Shown in pieces: positions 24,331 through 36,250 of a DNA stretch of 64,000 bases. The DNA lies in the NCBI GenBank assembly GCA_002007465.1, contig LNAC01001226.1, positions 1-64,000 of the forward strand. Direction: 5' to 3'. The notes under the pieces were generated by a model. It was given only the letters and a program-made list of their open reading frames with translations. It did not search any database and was not told where the DNA came from. The position numbers were made by a program, and so were the translations under genes. Source of the DNA: Ailurus styani. Lineage: Eukaryota > Chordata > Mammalia > Carnivora > Ailuridae. Position 1 is the stretch's first letter. Every line of letters starts with the position of its first letter.

Positions 24331-25858
24331 AAATATTCAGTTTTTATTATTTCGATTATTAATTATCGATTTTCATTTATTGGCAAATTTTATTTATTCA
24401 TTTGAAAATTAACTAATCATGTCTTTTTTCCATTTTGTGTTGTAAAATTTGTATTTTTCTTATTACTTTCTAAGATATTCATGTATTACAGAGAAGAACC
24501 CATAATACCCATAATAAGAACTATATTACTACTAGTAGTTAATTACTGATTGGAATTTTTTGTTTTCTTTACATTTTTTTGCAATAATCTTTAAATGGAA
24601 AAGTCTTAATTTTTATTTACACTTTTACTGATCTTTTCCTTTGGGTTTATTCTGTTGTTTTGTTTTTGATTTCCAATTTTAAGGCCCTTATCATCTTGAA
24701 ACTAGCTAAATAAAGGAATTTATATTAGTTCTTGTTAGGTTTTTTTTCGTACACCATTTAAATTTTTGGTTTAGGAAATATTTCAAACATATGGAAAAGG
24801 ATAGAGAATAACAACAAAGATTTTCACATTTGTCATCCTGTTCTGTAAAACTCACATGCTGCCATACATTTTAAATATGCTCAAATCACAATAAAACTAT
24901 CTAAACCCTGTATATGCCCAGTATTTGTGGCTTTCTTTTTAACCCTACTCACTATTGAGTTGTGTCATAGTTTATCATCTAATCTATAGCTGCTGTTGAA
25001 GTTGATTTGTATATATCTTTGGTCAGTTTTCAGTATCTAATAGGCCTTCACCTAGAGCAATTCTGCTGGATTAAATCCACCTTCCTTTACCCCCTAAATT
25101 TATTTTTCAGTACTTTGAACCTATGGAGTAAATGGAAAAGTACAGTACTAAGTACTATTAGAGTATTTTCTCTCTATCTCTGATTATCATGTTTTGCTTT
25201 TATGATGGGTCTTTCTACAATGCTACGTTCTGTGACTAGTTCTCCTATTCTCTACTGGTAACCTTTATACTCTGACAGTGACAAGTTTTGAGTAGTTACC
25301 AAAATATAAGTTGATTATATTTTCTATAAAACAAATTTAAATTGATTAAATATTTAAATGTCAAATAAAAATTTGGATTAAAAAAATCTTTGATTCCAAA
25401 GGACTTTTTGAACAAAGTATAAAACAGGGGAACTATAAAGGAAACCTAAGAAAAATGTGACTTCAAAAAGTTTAACACTTTTTTATTTCATTTTATATAG
25501 GAAAATGAAATAAAAATTACTACAAACACCTTACTAGAAATAAACAAAACTGAAAATTTCCAAACTATAAGACAAATGCCATAAATAAAGGTAGAGGACA
25601 AATTATAAACTGGGAATAATATTTTAAATGCATATGAAGACCAAGACTATTCCCTTAATATATATGAAAAATTTGCAAAACAAGAAAGAAGAAAGATGAA
25701 GAACTCAATGAGCCATAGAAATTGAATAAACACATGAAAATATGCTTAAATTCACTTGAAGTTAAGGAAATACAGATTTTTAAATAAAATGTTTTCTCAT
25801 TGAGGAGATTTTAAAAAGGTAATATTCAGTGTTGGCAAAGGTAGGGGAAATAGATATC
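24331..25858. other. Intronic stretch with possible old L1 remnants
   Basis: No gene was recognised. The text around 24770-25010 ('AATATTTCAAACATATGG', 'CACATTTGTCATCCTG') resembles an old L1 3' UTR but is too diverged for a firm call. Confidence 0.4.
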
Positions 25859-26255
25859 CAACTGACTTTTGAACAATGCGTTTGGGGACATCAACACCCT
25901 GCACAGTTGAAAATCTGTATATAGGTTTTGACTCACCAAAAACTTAAGTGCTGGTAGCTTACTATTGGCTGGGAGCCTTACTGATAACATAAGCAGTCAA
26001 TTAACACATATTTTGTGTGTTATATGTATTCTGTACTGTATTTCTATATCTAGAGGAAAGAAAATGTTAAGAAACCCATAAGGAAGAAAAATACATATCA
26101 GACCTATACTGTATTTATGGATACTGTAAGTTTATGTTGTCTATTAACAAAAGTGAATTGTCAGTGCATACATCAATATTGTCTTATATGATACAAAATA
26201 CTATAGGTATTATGTATATTATTAACACTAGATATCAAAAATGAAAAGATAATGT

Positions 26256-26450
26256 GGGGCACCTGGGTGTCTCAGTGGGTTAAAGCCTCTGCCTTCAGCT
26301 CAGGTCATGATCTCAGAGTCCTGGGATCGAGCCCCACATCAGGCTCCCTGCCTGGCAAGGAGCCTGCTTCCTCCTCTCTCTCTGCCTGCCTCTCAGCCTA
26401 CTTGTGATTCTCTCTCTCTCTGTGTCAAATAAATAAATAAAATCTTTAAA
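26256..26450 (+). mobile_element. CAN-SINE, plus strand, with target-site duplication
   Basis: It starts GGGGCACCTGGGTGTCTCAG and continues GTTAAAGCCTCTGCC, a mustelid-like variant, ending in AAATAAATAAATAAAATC and a short A tail. The 12-base duplication AAAAGATAATGT at 26244-26255 and 26451-26462 is identical. Confidence 0.96.
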
Positions 26451-27564
26451 AAAAGATAATGTAAAAAGGAAATTTTTATTTATTTACAGGTTTGATAATT
26501 CATGCATTAATAATGAAGAAGCAGCAATATGATTGCTTTATGGGAAGCCTAGCCACTAATGAATGGTTACAAAATTTTCATGGCATATAGTATTATAATA
26601 ATTTTCATAATACAGTATTAGCCACATAGTTACTTAAAAAAAACCCACTTAACCTGTGATGATAGGCTGATACAGAGTTTCTCCAATGATGAGAGAGGCA
26701 TACTGTGCAGTAATATAATTCTTTGAAAGCAAAGTTATAAAATAGTAAGAAAACCAATATGTTAATAATTGTTTATTAAATGTCACTCACTTTATGCCTA
26801 GGTAAGGATAAACGATCCACTTCCATACAGGTCACGTATATGATGTTCTACATGGTGAACACGTAGCCACTGATGTTGACACAAAAACATTTCATCCAAT
26901 TCTTGTACAGTTATTAGATTTTCACACAAGGACACACACATGCACAACAGCTAAGTTTGTTGACTGTACAACATAGTGATTTGTTACTATTCATTAAGTG
27001 GATGTGGATCATCATAAAGGTCTTCATCCTCATCATTTCCATGTTGAGTAGGTTGAGGAGGAGGACGAAGTGGAGCTCTTGGTCTTGCTGTCTTAGGGGT
27101 GGCAGAGGTAGAAGAAATGGAGGAGGTGGAAGGAGAGGCAGGCCCTCCTGGTGTAACTTTATGGAAATACCCATAATTTCTGTCTGACTTTTTTTGCTTT
27201 TTTCGTTTTTCTAAAAATGTTGCTATATGGTACCAATCAGTCCTTCCTTCATTTGCTTTAGTTTCAGTGCTCGTATCATAGAAGGGTCCATGTCATAAGT
27301 GAATTCAAAAGCAGTCTTCAATAATCAGAACCCTTCTGCCACATTGTCTAATGTCCATTTATTTTCTGGCACTGCTTCTTCTGTGTCTTCTTCCTGATCT
27401 AGAGGCTGAATTAGAGATGTGTTTGGAAGCAAGTAGACCTCATGGGCTGGATGGGGGCATTGTCCAATATCAAAATATGGATTGTTTGTTTTCCCCTTGG
27501 GGTGCTGAAATTGAGTTAAAAAACCCAGCTCTTTGAATGTAGTTTTAATTGATTTATACATTTT

Positions 27565-27763
27565 TTAAAAAATATTTTTTTATTTGTCACAGAGAGTGAG
27601 CAAGTGAGTGAGTGAGCACACAAGCAGGGGGATCAGCAGGCGGGGGGAGAAGTGGGCTCCCTGCTGAGCAAGGGGTCAAATAGGCGACTCCGTTCCAGGA
27701 CCTTGGGGTCATGGCCTGAGCTGAAGGCAGACATTTAACCAACTGAGCCATCCAGACATCCCT
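27565..27763 (-). mobile_element. CAN-SINE, minus strand, diverged
   Basis: The antisense head is CAACTGAGCCATCCAGACAT, with a degenerate GTGAG-rich section and a T-rich left end. It splits the Tigger transposase between its two catalytic blocks. Confidence 0.88.
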
Positions 27764-27958
27764 TCTTTCTACAGTTTTTAAATTTGGTTTGTGGGCTATT
27801 GGAATTGTAATTTTTAATTGTCTTCAAAGAATGAAGATTTAAAATAACGTCTCACTGAATAGGTTAGCTATCTCAGTTGCTCTTGGGTCACTGCTTTATA
27901 GACTTTCACACCTGTGCACACACATATACACACAAATTCCTTATTAGATTTTGAACTT

Positions 27959-28155
27959 TTTTTTTAAAGATTTTATTTATTTATTGAAGGAGAGCAAGTA
28001 AGGGAGAGACAGAGAAAGCATGGGGACAGAGGGAGAAGGAGAAGCGGACTCCTCGCTGAACAAGGACTCTGATGTGGGACTTGATCCCAGGTCCCTGGGA
28101 TCATGACCGGAGCCAAAGGCAGACACTTAACCAACTGCACCACCCCAGGACCCAA
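27959..28155 (-). mobile_element. CAN-SINE, minus strand, diverged
   Basis: The tail TTAAAGATTTTATTTATTTA is at the left, with 'GGGACTTGATCCCAGG' and a degenerate head 'CACCACCCCAGGACCC' at the right. Confidence 0.88.
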
Positions 28156-28561
28156 ATTTTTAACTTCTTAATTCAGCTGATTATGCTTAATGCCCAAGAT
28201 TCATACTACTGTACCACAGACTTTTTTTCATAGCAATAAATCTTCAGTTCATTATGATTCTACTCAACCAAAGGCCTGCTGAAATGATTTATTATTTGGA
28301 GATGATACATTTGATGGTTTTTTGGAAAACTTTTTTCACTCCATAGTGGGATGTGCTTTATTGTCAAGTGCATATTTAGCTTAGCTTCTTGAACTGTAAT
28401 GGCGATCTCTTGCCTTTTTTTAAAAATAAAATTTGACTGAAAATATTTGTCATCTTTGCAATGAGTTAGCTAAAGAAATGCAGCTACTATTCCATATTAA
28501 GCCTGCATTTCTTCCCTAAATTCCACTTAGGCTAAATTGGTTTTCTTTTTCTCTGATTTTT

Positions 28562-28757
28562 TTTTAAAGATTTTATTTATTTATTTGACAGAGAGAGAGA
28601 GAGATCATAAGTAGGTGGAGAGGCAGGCAAAGAGAGAGGAGGAAGGAGGCTCCCTGCTGAGTAGGGAGCCTGATGTGGGGATCGATCCCAGGACCCTGAG
28701 ATCATGACCTGAGCTGAAGACAGAGGCTTTAACCCACTGAGCCACCCAGGCACCCGC
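28562..28757 (-). mobile_element. CAN-SINE, minus strand, with target-site duplication
   Basis: A well-preserved antisense copy ending GAGCCACCCAGGCACCC. The duplication TTTTCTCTGATTTTT at 28547-28561 and 28758-28772 is identical. Confidence 0.95.
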
Positions 28758-28772
28758 TTTTCTCTGATTTTT

Positions 28773-29440
28773 AATACCACAAAAATAACTTCAGAATGCA
28801 TTACAAGTTAAGTATAACGATTAATGCTTTAATTTCATAGGTCTCACTGTGATGTTTCTCCTGAGAGGTAAAGCAGTCTATTTGAAAAAGTGCATGTGTT
28901 TTTCTTTCCTTACTAATTGTAAGATTCATTCAGTGATAGTTTTTTCTTTGATTATCAAAGACTCTCATTGCAGGCAGTGCTATTGCTTGTGCCTGGGAAT
29001 ATTTCTGCAAGTTGCATCACTAATGCTACATGCGAAGTCAAGTGTACAGAAAGTTTCTCATCTCCTATTCATGTTAATCAATATCAAGCACCTGTGGATG
29101 CTTTAGGATGAGACTGTAGTGCAGGATGGATGAATTCTGTTCCCAGGAAATTTGCAATGAAGCAGGTGCTGGGTGGATTTTTTCCCCCCTACCCCACAAG
29201 CTCTGTTAATTCTATTTTCAGTAGGCCTGATGTTTGAATAAACTAGATGTCTAATAAATTATTTTCATGCACAGAATTTCAGCTTTTTGTACTATAGTAT
29301 AGCTTGGTTTTATTCCTTACTGTAAGAAAGTTTAATAGCATTGTGATTTAAGGTTTTGTTTTGCTTTTTAAGAGGGGGATATGAGTGATTTAGCTCATGG
29401 GTACTTTTAGAACCTGATAGGTAATCCTATTGCCTTTCTT
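28773..29440. other. Unexplained sequence inside the Tigger element
   Basis: It lies between the two halves of the transposase catalytic domain, where only a few dozen codons are expected. I recognise neither transposase sequence nor a known repeat in it, and no reading frame of note. Together with 27764-27958 and 28158-28546 it makes about 1.3 kb of foreign or heavily decayed DNA. Confidence 0.5.
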
Positions 29441-31186
29441 TTTCTAATTAAAGAATTCCTAAGTACCTTGGTGGGGAGAAAGGCTGTGCCTTACCAGCAA
29501 GGTACTCCCTAACTTCAGAGATAAAGCACCAATAAAGCCAATCCAGAAAAAGGGTTCTTGTCCAAGCTTTCTTGTTGTACAACCACAAGACTAGCAGGTG
29601 GTGTTTATTTTCTCCCTTCAAGGCTTGGGGGTTAGCAGCTTTATAGATAAGGGCAGTCCTGATCATAAACCTGACTGCATTGGCACAAAATAGAGTTAGC
29701 CTGTCTCTTTCTGCCTTAAATCCTGGTGCTTGCTTCACTTGCCAGATGTCCTTTAGCATTTTTGTTTTCAGAACAGGGCACTTCCATTTGTACTAAAAAC
29801 CTATTCAGGCAGATATCCTTTCCCTTCAATGATTTTCTTAATGGTGTCTGGGAACTCATCCTCTGCCTCTTGGTTGGTAGAAGCTCCTTCTCCTGTTATC
29901 TTGACATTTTCTAAGCCAAACAAACCTCTTTCTAAAATCATTGAACCATCCTTTGCTGGCATTAAGTTCTCCAGCTTTAGTTAGTTCCTTTACCTTCCTT
30001 TTGGCTTAAGTTGTCATATAATGACTTTACTTTTCTTTGAATCATATTAGAGTCTATAGGTGTGCCTTTCTTATAGCAATCCTGCACCCACAATAAAAGC
30101 TGCATTTTCAAGTTAAGATAAAAAAAACCTTTCACAAAAAGTGCAAGGTTTTTGCATCTGCTGATGTAGCTGCAGTGGTGGCTTCACAAACTGTCTTTTC
30201 TTTGTTTACATTGGCCCTTAACTCTGGATGCATTTGTCTTGAAATGGTGGGCTGCAGACCTTAGTCTGTGGTACATGTCAAGCCATTCAACTTTTTCTTT
30301 TCTCTGCTTCTTAGCATCACTTCCAGCATCACTAGAGGCACTTTGTGTGGATCCCATGGGGTTAGTCAAGATTTACGGTATGGCATTAAACATCGTGAAA
30401 AATATGTGAGAACCACAAGAGAGCACGTTTTGCTGTGATATGCAATTTACTGGAGACAAACTGTTCATGTGGAGGAATTCACGTCACACAATGTTTTAGG
30501 TGCATATTCACAACACTTGAGCTCACTGCAATAGCAACAGAAGGTGACTACGAAATTACCACAGTAGTACAGTATGTGCTACAGTTAATTTTCTGCGGCT
30601 TTAATTTAATATTGCATCTTTACGTTTGCTTTCTCTCATCTGCAAATGGTGCCATATACTATCTGTATGTTTGTATACATTTTAACTTTTCATACTAGAT
30701 TTGTGTATATTTTATTATAGCAAATGATAAAATCTACATATATTTTATGCACTCATGACATACCTTTTTCTTAAATTTTTCCATATTTCTGGGCTATCAA
30801 TTAATCTGTGAGTTTTTTCAATTGTTGCAAGTTATCAAAACATTTTCCAATAACTTAATTGAAAAAATTCTGTGTGTAAGTGGACCCATGTAGTTCAGCT
30901 CATGTTTTTCAAGGGCCAGTGTACTATTAGGGGAGTTTACATTGCTAAAACCTTTCTGAGGTTACTTGATAATTTCCACCAAAAGTTAATTTGCACATAT
31001 CCTTGCCTTAACAATTCATTCTTTTAGGAATTTATCTTGGCATATGCCTGAAAGTACATAAACATATATTTATATTTTCTCCTTTATTATGTCATTGTTT
31101 ATAACAATGCAAAAGTGGAAATGAGTTAAATGTTCATTGGTGAAGTCTGATTAAAGTAATAGAGTTATAGACTTTCTTTTTACTTT

Positions 31187-31382
31187 TTTTTTTTGAAGGT
31201 TTTATTTATTTATTTGACAGAGAGGGACACAGCGAGAGAGGCAACACAAACAGGGGGAGTGGGAGAGGAAGAAGCAGGCTTCCCACAGAGGGGGGAGCCC
31301 AATGCCGGCTCCAGCTCAGGACCCTGCGATCAAGACCTGAGCCAAAGGCATAATGCTTAACTACTGAGTCACCCAGATGCCC
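31187..31382 (-). mobile_element. CAN-SINE, minus strand
   Basis: The left end is T-rich followed by TTTATTTATTTATTTGACAG, and the right end is the antisense head 'TGAGTCACCCAGATGCCCC'. An approximate duplication of TCTTTTTACTT flanks it. Confidence 0.92.
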
Positions 31383-31535
31383 CTCTTTTTTACTTTGTAT
31401 TTCAATTTTTTTTTTTGCAATGAGAAGGTAGTGTAGTGATGGGAAGAGAAAATAGAATAATACCTGATTACATCAATGATGATCTGTACTGGCCCTTTGG
31501 GTTTGTTAGCTTTCTTTGTTCATTTCATTTTGCTC

Positions 31536-31558
31536 TGTGTGTGTGTGTGTGTGTGTGT
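31536..31558. repeat. (TG)n microsatellite
   Basis: About 11 TG units. Confidence 0.95.
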
Positions 31559-32314
31559 TCCTTTTTTAATTTTCCCTATGAGTTCTCTGGCAAATTTGGA
31601 GTGTCTTCATGAGAGATATGAATTAGTTGTTTTTCTAAACTGAAACCATGAACCTTCTTTTTTCCTTCTCTTATACTTGTCTTTTTCTTTTCACATGCTT
31701 TTGTGCATGTTTAACTGACTTTCTCTTTTATTGTACAGGCATTAATATGGACTATCTTTATAATTCAGAAATTCAATTTTCTCAGAGTAGTTGTATCTTT
31801 AAGGTATTGAAAGTATCTGTCTTCTACCAAACCAGAAACCGAGACCAAAAAATTTATATTTTCTTTAATATATTGAAATGTAGATTTCCAAAAACTCTAA
31901 CAAAGACATTTAAAATTGTTCAATAAATTATACTTTTTAAAAAGAATTGATTCATCTCCCCAAAGTGCATGGGGAGAAGAATTTCTTTTTTTAAAGCATG
32001 ACCTTTCTTTAATAATGTCAGTGAATGATAGAGGACTCTATTTTGAGTTTTGTTTTTTTCATGTCTAATAAAGATATTTGTTAAATTATATTTAGCCCAT
32101 GATTAAGTTACAATTTTATGTCAGTCTTTGTGATTTTTGTCATTTGAAACAGATATACTGATATTTTTTAAAGCTGCATGTTCTAAAATTAATTTATTTC
32201 TGACACTGAAAAATATATTACTTTCAAATAGTACTTGTAGAAGTTATTTGGGGAAAAACCAAGTATCCTCCATATATCTGATATATTAGGAACTCAATAT
32301 TTATAATGCGGTAG

Positions 32315-32560
32315 AATAATGACTAAAATTTACATAGCACACACCTACACACCTAGCACTCTGTGTTGCACATATATTAACTCATTTAATCCTAACAACA
32401 AGCCTAGGAGGTAGGAATTATTAGTCCCAGTTTACGGATGAGGAAAACTGAGATAGAAGATTTACCCAAGGTCCCTATGATTAGCAAAATGCTGAGCCAG
32501 GGCTTGAACCTAGGCAGCACAGCAGCAGAGTCCATAATCTTCACTAAGGATGGACACTAG
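32315..32560 (-). repeat. MIR SINE, antisense
   Basis: 'TATTAACTCATTTAATCCTA', 'GATGAGGAAAACTGAGAT' and 'GGGCTTGAACCTAGGCAG' give the reverse complement of the MIR consensus in the correct order. It is nearly full length. Confidence 0.88.
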
Positions 32561-33359
32561 TACCAGTGCTTAGTAAAGACTCAGTAAATTTTTGTTAGAC
32601 CAAAGCTAAAAGAGTGTAAAAACTAAAAACAGTATCACGTATGTTGCATTTTGTTTATAATACAGGGGAAACAATATACCAAAGTTTTCAAAAGAAAGGA
32701 AAGGAAGTAAGGATATTTTAGATGATTAGTTTCTTGATTCCCCATGAAGTTAAGATATTTTAGATGTTTTTAAATGGCTATAACCTTTATATATATGACT
32801 CTTGGAAACAGCGATAGGATCCTTGAAGCTTTTTCATCTAATATTTTATTCTGCTTGCTTTGTTTCTTTATCTATTCAGTCAAGAAACAGTTAGTGTCAC
32901 TAAAAAATATGCTATTAAATTTGACACCAAGTATAAACTAACTTGAACAATTCTTTAGTGCTATATAAGAATTATAAATATGGAATGATATGGGATCTTT
33001 AAAATATATTTCATTCGTCAGAAAAGGTATTTAACTGAACAATATCAGGGGAGAATAATTTGGTCTCCTTTATTTCAAATACACAATTTGCCTTTTGCTA
33101 TTGAGATCTATAAACTATATGCCATAACGTGGAAAACAGTTATTTTTGTGTATGGGTAACATTACTAGAACTCTTTATCTCTCTGTGTACACAATGTTCA
33201 GTTTCTGTCATTGCATACCTCTTTTGTCAGAATTACCTTGCTTTTTCTCCTCTCTCTTTCATAGTTTATTCCTTTCTGTTATCACCTCTACTCTTCTCTG
33301 TCTACATATAATAATTACTTTTTTTGCTTGATATCTTAGTACAGTACTGAGTTTTTAAT
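32561..33359. other. Intronic stretch, nothing recognised
   Basis: AT-rich sequence without a recognisable repeat or exon. Confidence 0.5.
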
Positions 33360-33554
33360 TATTTTACTTCTGAATAGAAAATATACTCACATGACACAAA
33401 ATTCAAAAGATGCAGTGTACACATGAAAACAAATGATAGTTAATCTCCCTCCTACCCTCTCCCCTAGACACCAGTTTCCCTTTCCTGAAGACAACCACTC
33501 TTACGCATTTTCTGCATCTCCATACAGAAATATTCTAGTTATTTACAAACATAT

Positions 33555-33589
<35 letters not shown>

Positions 33590-33660
33590 ATGCGTGTGCA
33601 TAGTTAACTACTGTCACGCTGTATGAGATCCAAGTTAGTGGTTTTGTCCTTAATTATACA
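33360..33660 (-). mobile_element. Old L1M 3' UTR fragment, antisense
   Basis: 'CCCCTAGACACCAGTTTCCC' and 'GAAGACAACCACTCTTACG' match the antisense of the old L1M 3' UTR ('CACCAGTTTCC...CAACCACTGTTA'). A (GT)n tract at 33558-33588 lies within it. Confidence 0.65.
33558..33588. repeat. (GT)n microsatellite
   Basis: About 15 uninterrupted GT units, followed by an imperfect 'GCATGCGTGTGCA' extension. Confidence 0.97.
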
Positions 33661-35848
33661 ATATCATGGTCTTTTTCTTTTTCTTTTTCTTTTCAGGCTA
33701 CAGCCTCTCTAGAGAACATTAAACTTTATTTCCCTCTTCAACCCACCCTTTACCTTATACTATTACTGCAGTGTAGGTTTGCATTTCTGTGTTACCTGTG
33801 CTTTCTTCAAGGGGTCAGGAAATAGTTGCATGTGTATGTATGTGCATGTGCCAGAATGACTATGAGCAACCACAGGGACAACCCTGACAGGAAAATGTGT
33901 GATTAGAAGCTGGTAGAGGCACCTGGTAAGTATAATTATACAATAATTGCACTGGCAGGGAGAAAATGAAGGCTTTGTTTTTAAAGGAGTGAAACGTGTG
34001 TTTTGAAGCCCATTCCTGTTAACTAGCAAAAGCTTGGAAAGAGCTGAGGGTTCCAAAGGCAACAGACTCTATCCATGAGAAAAATTATATACACTGGAAG
34101 GCAAGAATAGCAACGTGTCTGTGAAGGGCAGGGCCTTTGTCTCACTGGAATGAGAACCTGAAAGCATTTTTGTGGTTAAGTTATCGTTAGTGGCATCCAT
34201 GCTGAGTGTCCAGCCCAGTTCCCTCTTTGTACATATTGTTAAATAACAGTCCCATCTTTTTGTTGCATGGACTTGTGTTTAAGACTTGTGTTTGAGAACA
34301 CAGAGAATTGTTAGTCAATTTAGATTCACAATCTAATAAGGGGAAAATGCCAAACTGTCATTGGAATAGGGAGGCACTGACTTTTTCGTTTATAATTTTA
34401 ATTTTATTTATTTTTTTAATGTCTGCCAGCAGCAATCCTAATTTCTTTTTAATTAAAAAACTTTTTTTAACATCTTAATTTTATTTTTTTCAGTGATCAT
34501 AATTACTTTTTGATGTGGGCAATGGGATGCTAAGATATTTATAGCTTATAGAAAGAAAGCCTGGATTATTCTGCCTTCTCTTAAAACTTATTGTGGAAGA
34601 GGCAACTTCCAAATATGAATAGTTCTATGACTCATCTCACTGTCAACCTCATATGAAGAGAAGGGAGAAGCACATCTCCTGCATAGAGATCCATTAAATA
34701 TTTCTGAACATGACCTTCAGCATACATCATGGTGAGATGGAGTTGGATGAGTGAGTAAGGTTCTTCAAGGCCTGCCTGAGGCTAAAAACAAGGCTGTGAA
34801 TATAACCCAGCAATTCTGACTTCAAGTTTTGTGGTATTTCAGAAGTACTACCTTAAAATGATCCTCTTTTTATGTAAGGAATACTTCTTGCCATACTGAA
34901 CATAATAGATGACACTAGGGGTCATTTGATTTCATAAAGTTTGAACATAACAAATTGATTAGAATTTTACTTGTAGACATTTCTCTAGGGCTAATGAAAA
35001 CTTTTGTAACTCTGTTATTCGCATTCACACATCTCTCACAAATTACATTCAAAATTTACCTCTTTTAAGTTTTCTGAGTTTATCAAGACAATTTTTAGTG
35101 CCTTGTCCAAATCTGTCCAGCCAGGTCCAGGAATAATTGTGTTCCTTTTAAAAAATCACTTACATTAACTTTCTTTCTTCTCACATTCAACTTACAGAAG
35201 AATTAACTTCTGGATTTGTACTGAGTTGATAAAACTCTGAAGAAATTTTACATGTTAATTAGAGCTATTATAACTGGCAATAATCTTATTTTTTTTCTAC
35301 CTCAGTATAATTAGCATTTACAGGAAAAGAAAGGTTACATAGGCCATTTCTGTTCATGTGTTTTACTCTAATCTGCTGAGATATACATTTTTTCTGTAAA
35401 ACCAGTGTCAAAGGTGGTCATGTAAAGCTTAAGCATCAAAAGTAAAAGTCTACTTTTTTGATAGCAAAGAGCAGGAAATGCATCTCACATAAAATATTAA
35501 TCAAATTTAACTACCTAATGACTTTATGAAAGTCCTTGATCAGTATGAATGAACATATCCATACTTCTTCATCATTGCTGAGATTATATGTTGCACCTAT
35601 TTTTATTAGAAACAGGAACATCTTTAGGGAAAGCAGTACTTGAACGGTCTTTACCCAGCACACATTTGATATAGAACTGTATATATGTGAGACAAATTTA
35701 AGCACCATAAGGGTTTAAAATACTTTCAAGGCATTGTGTTAGCCCTACTGTTATAGGGCAGCTCAGTGATAAGACCAAACATGGGAGGTGAGGTTTCAGT
35801 GATAGATTTATTCACTCTTTCATTAGCTCATTTATTTACTCATTGATT
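33661..35848. other. Intronic stretch, no gene recognised
   Basis: A short pyrimidine run (TTTTTC)n lies near 33670-33695. Otherwise I see no repeat signature that I can name and no spliced reading frame. Confidence 0.45.
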
Positions 35849-35865
35849 AAAAAATATTCATTGAT

Positions 35866-36042
35866 GGGGCTCTTAGGTGGCTCTCAGTTGGTTAAGCATT
35901 TGCCTTCAACTCAGGTCATGAGTCCAAGGTCTAGTGATTGAGCCCTACATTGGTCTCCCTGCTTAGTGGAGAGTCTGCTTCTTCTCTCCCTCTGCCCCTC
36001 CCCTCTGTTCATGCTCTCTCTCTCAAATAAATAAAATCTTTA
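35866..36042 (+). mobile_element. CAN-SINE, plus strand, with perfect 17-bp duplication
   Basis: The head is GGGGCTCTTAGGTGGCTCTC, using the 'GGTTAAGCATTTGCC' variant, with the tail CTCAAATAAATAAAATCTT. The duplication AAAAAATATTCATTGAT at 35849-35865 and 36043-36059 is exact. The body is more diverged than in other copies here, so an exact duplication is notable. Confidence 0.95.
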
Positions 36043-36059
36043 AAAAAATATTCATTGAT

Positions 36060-36250
36060 CACTTACTGTGTGCAATGCACTTGCCATCACTGGAGATACT
36101 TTGATCAATGAAACAATACTTTTTCAACCTTCAAGAACTACATATACCTATGGGGATGATAATATTAAACAAATAATTGAAGACTTATTTAATTGCAAGT
36201 GTAACTACCACAGCAAAGCTAAGAGTGGTGTGTTCTGAAAGTATATCATA
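36060..36250 (-). repeat. L2 or MIR-like ancient fragment, antisense (tentative)
   Basis: 'CACTTACTGTGTGCAATGCA' is followed by 'GAGATACTTTGATCAATGAA', the usual antisense order at the L2 3' end (TATTGAGC..., TGTGCCAGGCAC..., GGGGATAC...AGTGAAC). It is weakly conserved. Confidence 0.4.

Larger units (their letters stand above)
26987..30369 (-). pseudogene. Tigger transposase remnant (CENP-B-like DNA-binding plus DDE domain)
   Basis: A DDE transposase related to the TIGD/JRK/CENP-B proteins, broken by stops, frameshifts and insertions. Order on the minus strand: an N-terminal piece from an ATG at 30369, with SSDAG, KKQRKEKVEWLDMY and HHFKTNASRVK (helix-turn-helix region); a CENP-B/Tc5-type DNA-binding block with GELNASKGWFNDFRKRF near 29917-29980; the catalytic core at 29759-29448 with APGFKAERDRLTL, NPQALKG and NKKAWT; a second DDE block with DNAP at 27464-27453, then LLPNTSLIQPLDQ; VPENKWTLDNVAEGF; and a Ser/Pro-rich, acidic tail (HGNDEDEDLYDDPHPLNE) ending at a stop at 26989-26987. 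Between the two catalytic blocks lie three SINEs and ~1.3 kb of other sequence. There is no sign of domestication: the frames are disrupted throughout. Confidence 0.88.
25859..30921 (-). mobile_element. Tigger/pogo-type DNA transposon (Tc1/mariner superfamily)
   Basis: Both terminal inverted repeats are present. The left end reads CCAACTGACTTTTGAACAA, and the right end CATGTTTTTCAAGGGCCAGTG reads in reverse complement CACTGGCCCTTGAAAAACATG. These match the MER2-type end 'CAGTTGACCCTTGAACAAC'. A TA follows the right end at 30922-30923, as expected for this superfamily; the left TA is degraded. Sub-terminal sequence also matches in inverted orientation ('TGGACCCATGTAGTTCAG' near 30889). A broken transposase gene runs on the minus strand. 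Four CAN-SINEs (26256-26450, 27565-27763, 27959-28155, 28562-28757) inserted later. After removing them the element is still ~4.3 kb, longer than the ~2.4-2.8 kb usual for Tigger, so other sequence has been added. The exact Tigger subfamily is uncertain. Confidence 0.88.
30924..32310. other. Intronic stretch with one SINE and a TG tract
   Basis: No gene was recognised. It contains the SINE at 31187-31382 and the microsatellite at 31536-31558. The rest is AT-rich and shows no repeat signature. Confidence 0.5.

Noticed and set aside
26914..27187. Arg/Gly-rich plus-strand frame (RRRTKWSSWSC...RGGRGRRNGGGGRRGR) resembling an RGG protein
   Set aside because: It is the reverse of the Ser/Pro-rich and acidic tail of the Tigger transposase, which reads better on the minus strand.
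29448..29759. A domesticated TIGD-like gene
   Set aside because: Although a 103-residue piece of the catalytic core is open, the rest has stops and frame changes and is split by SINEs, with no intact frame to be under selection.
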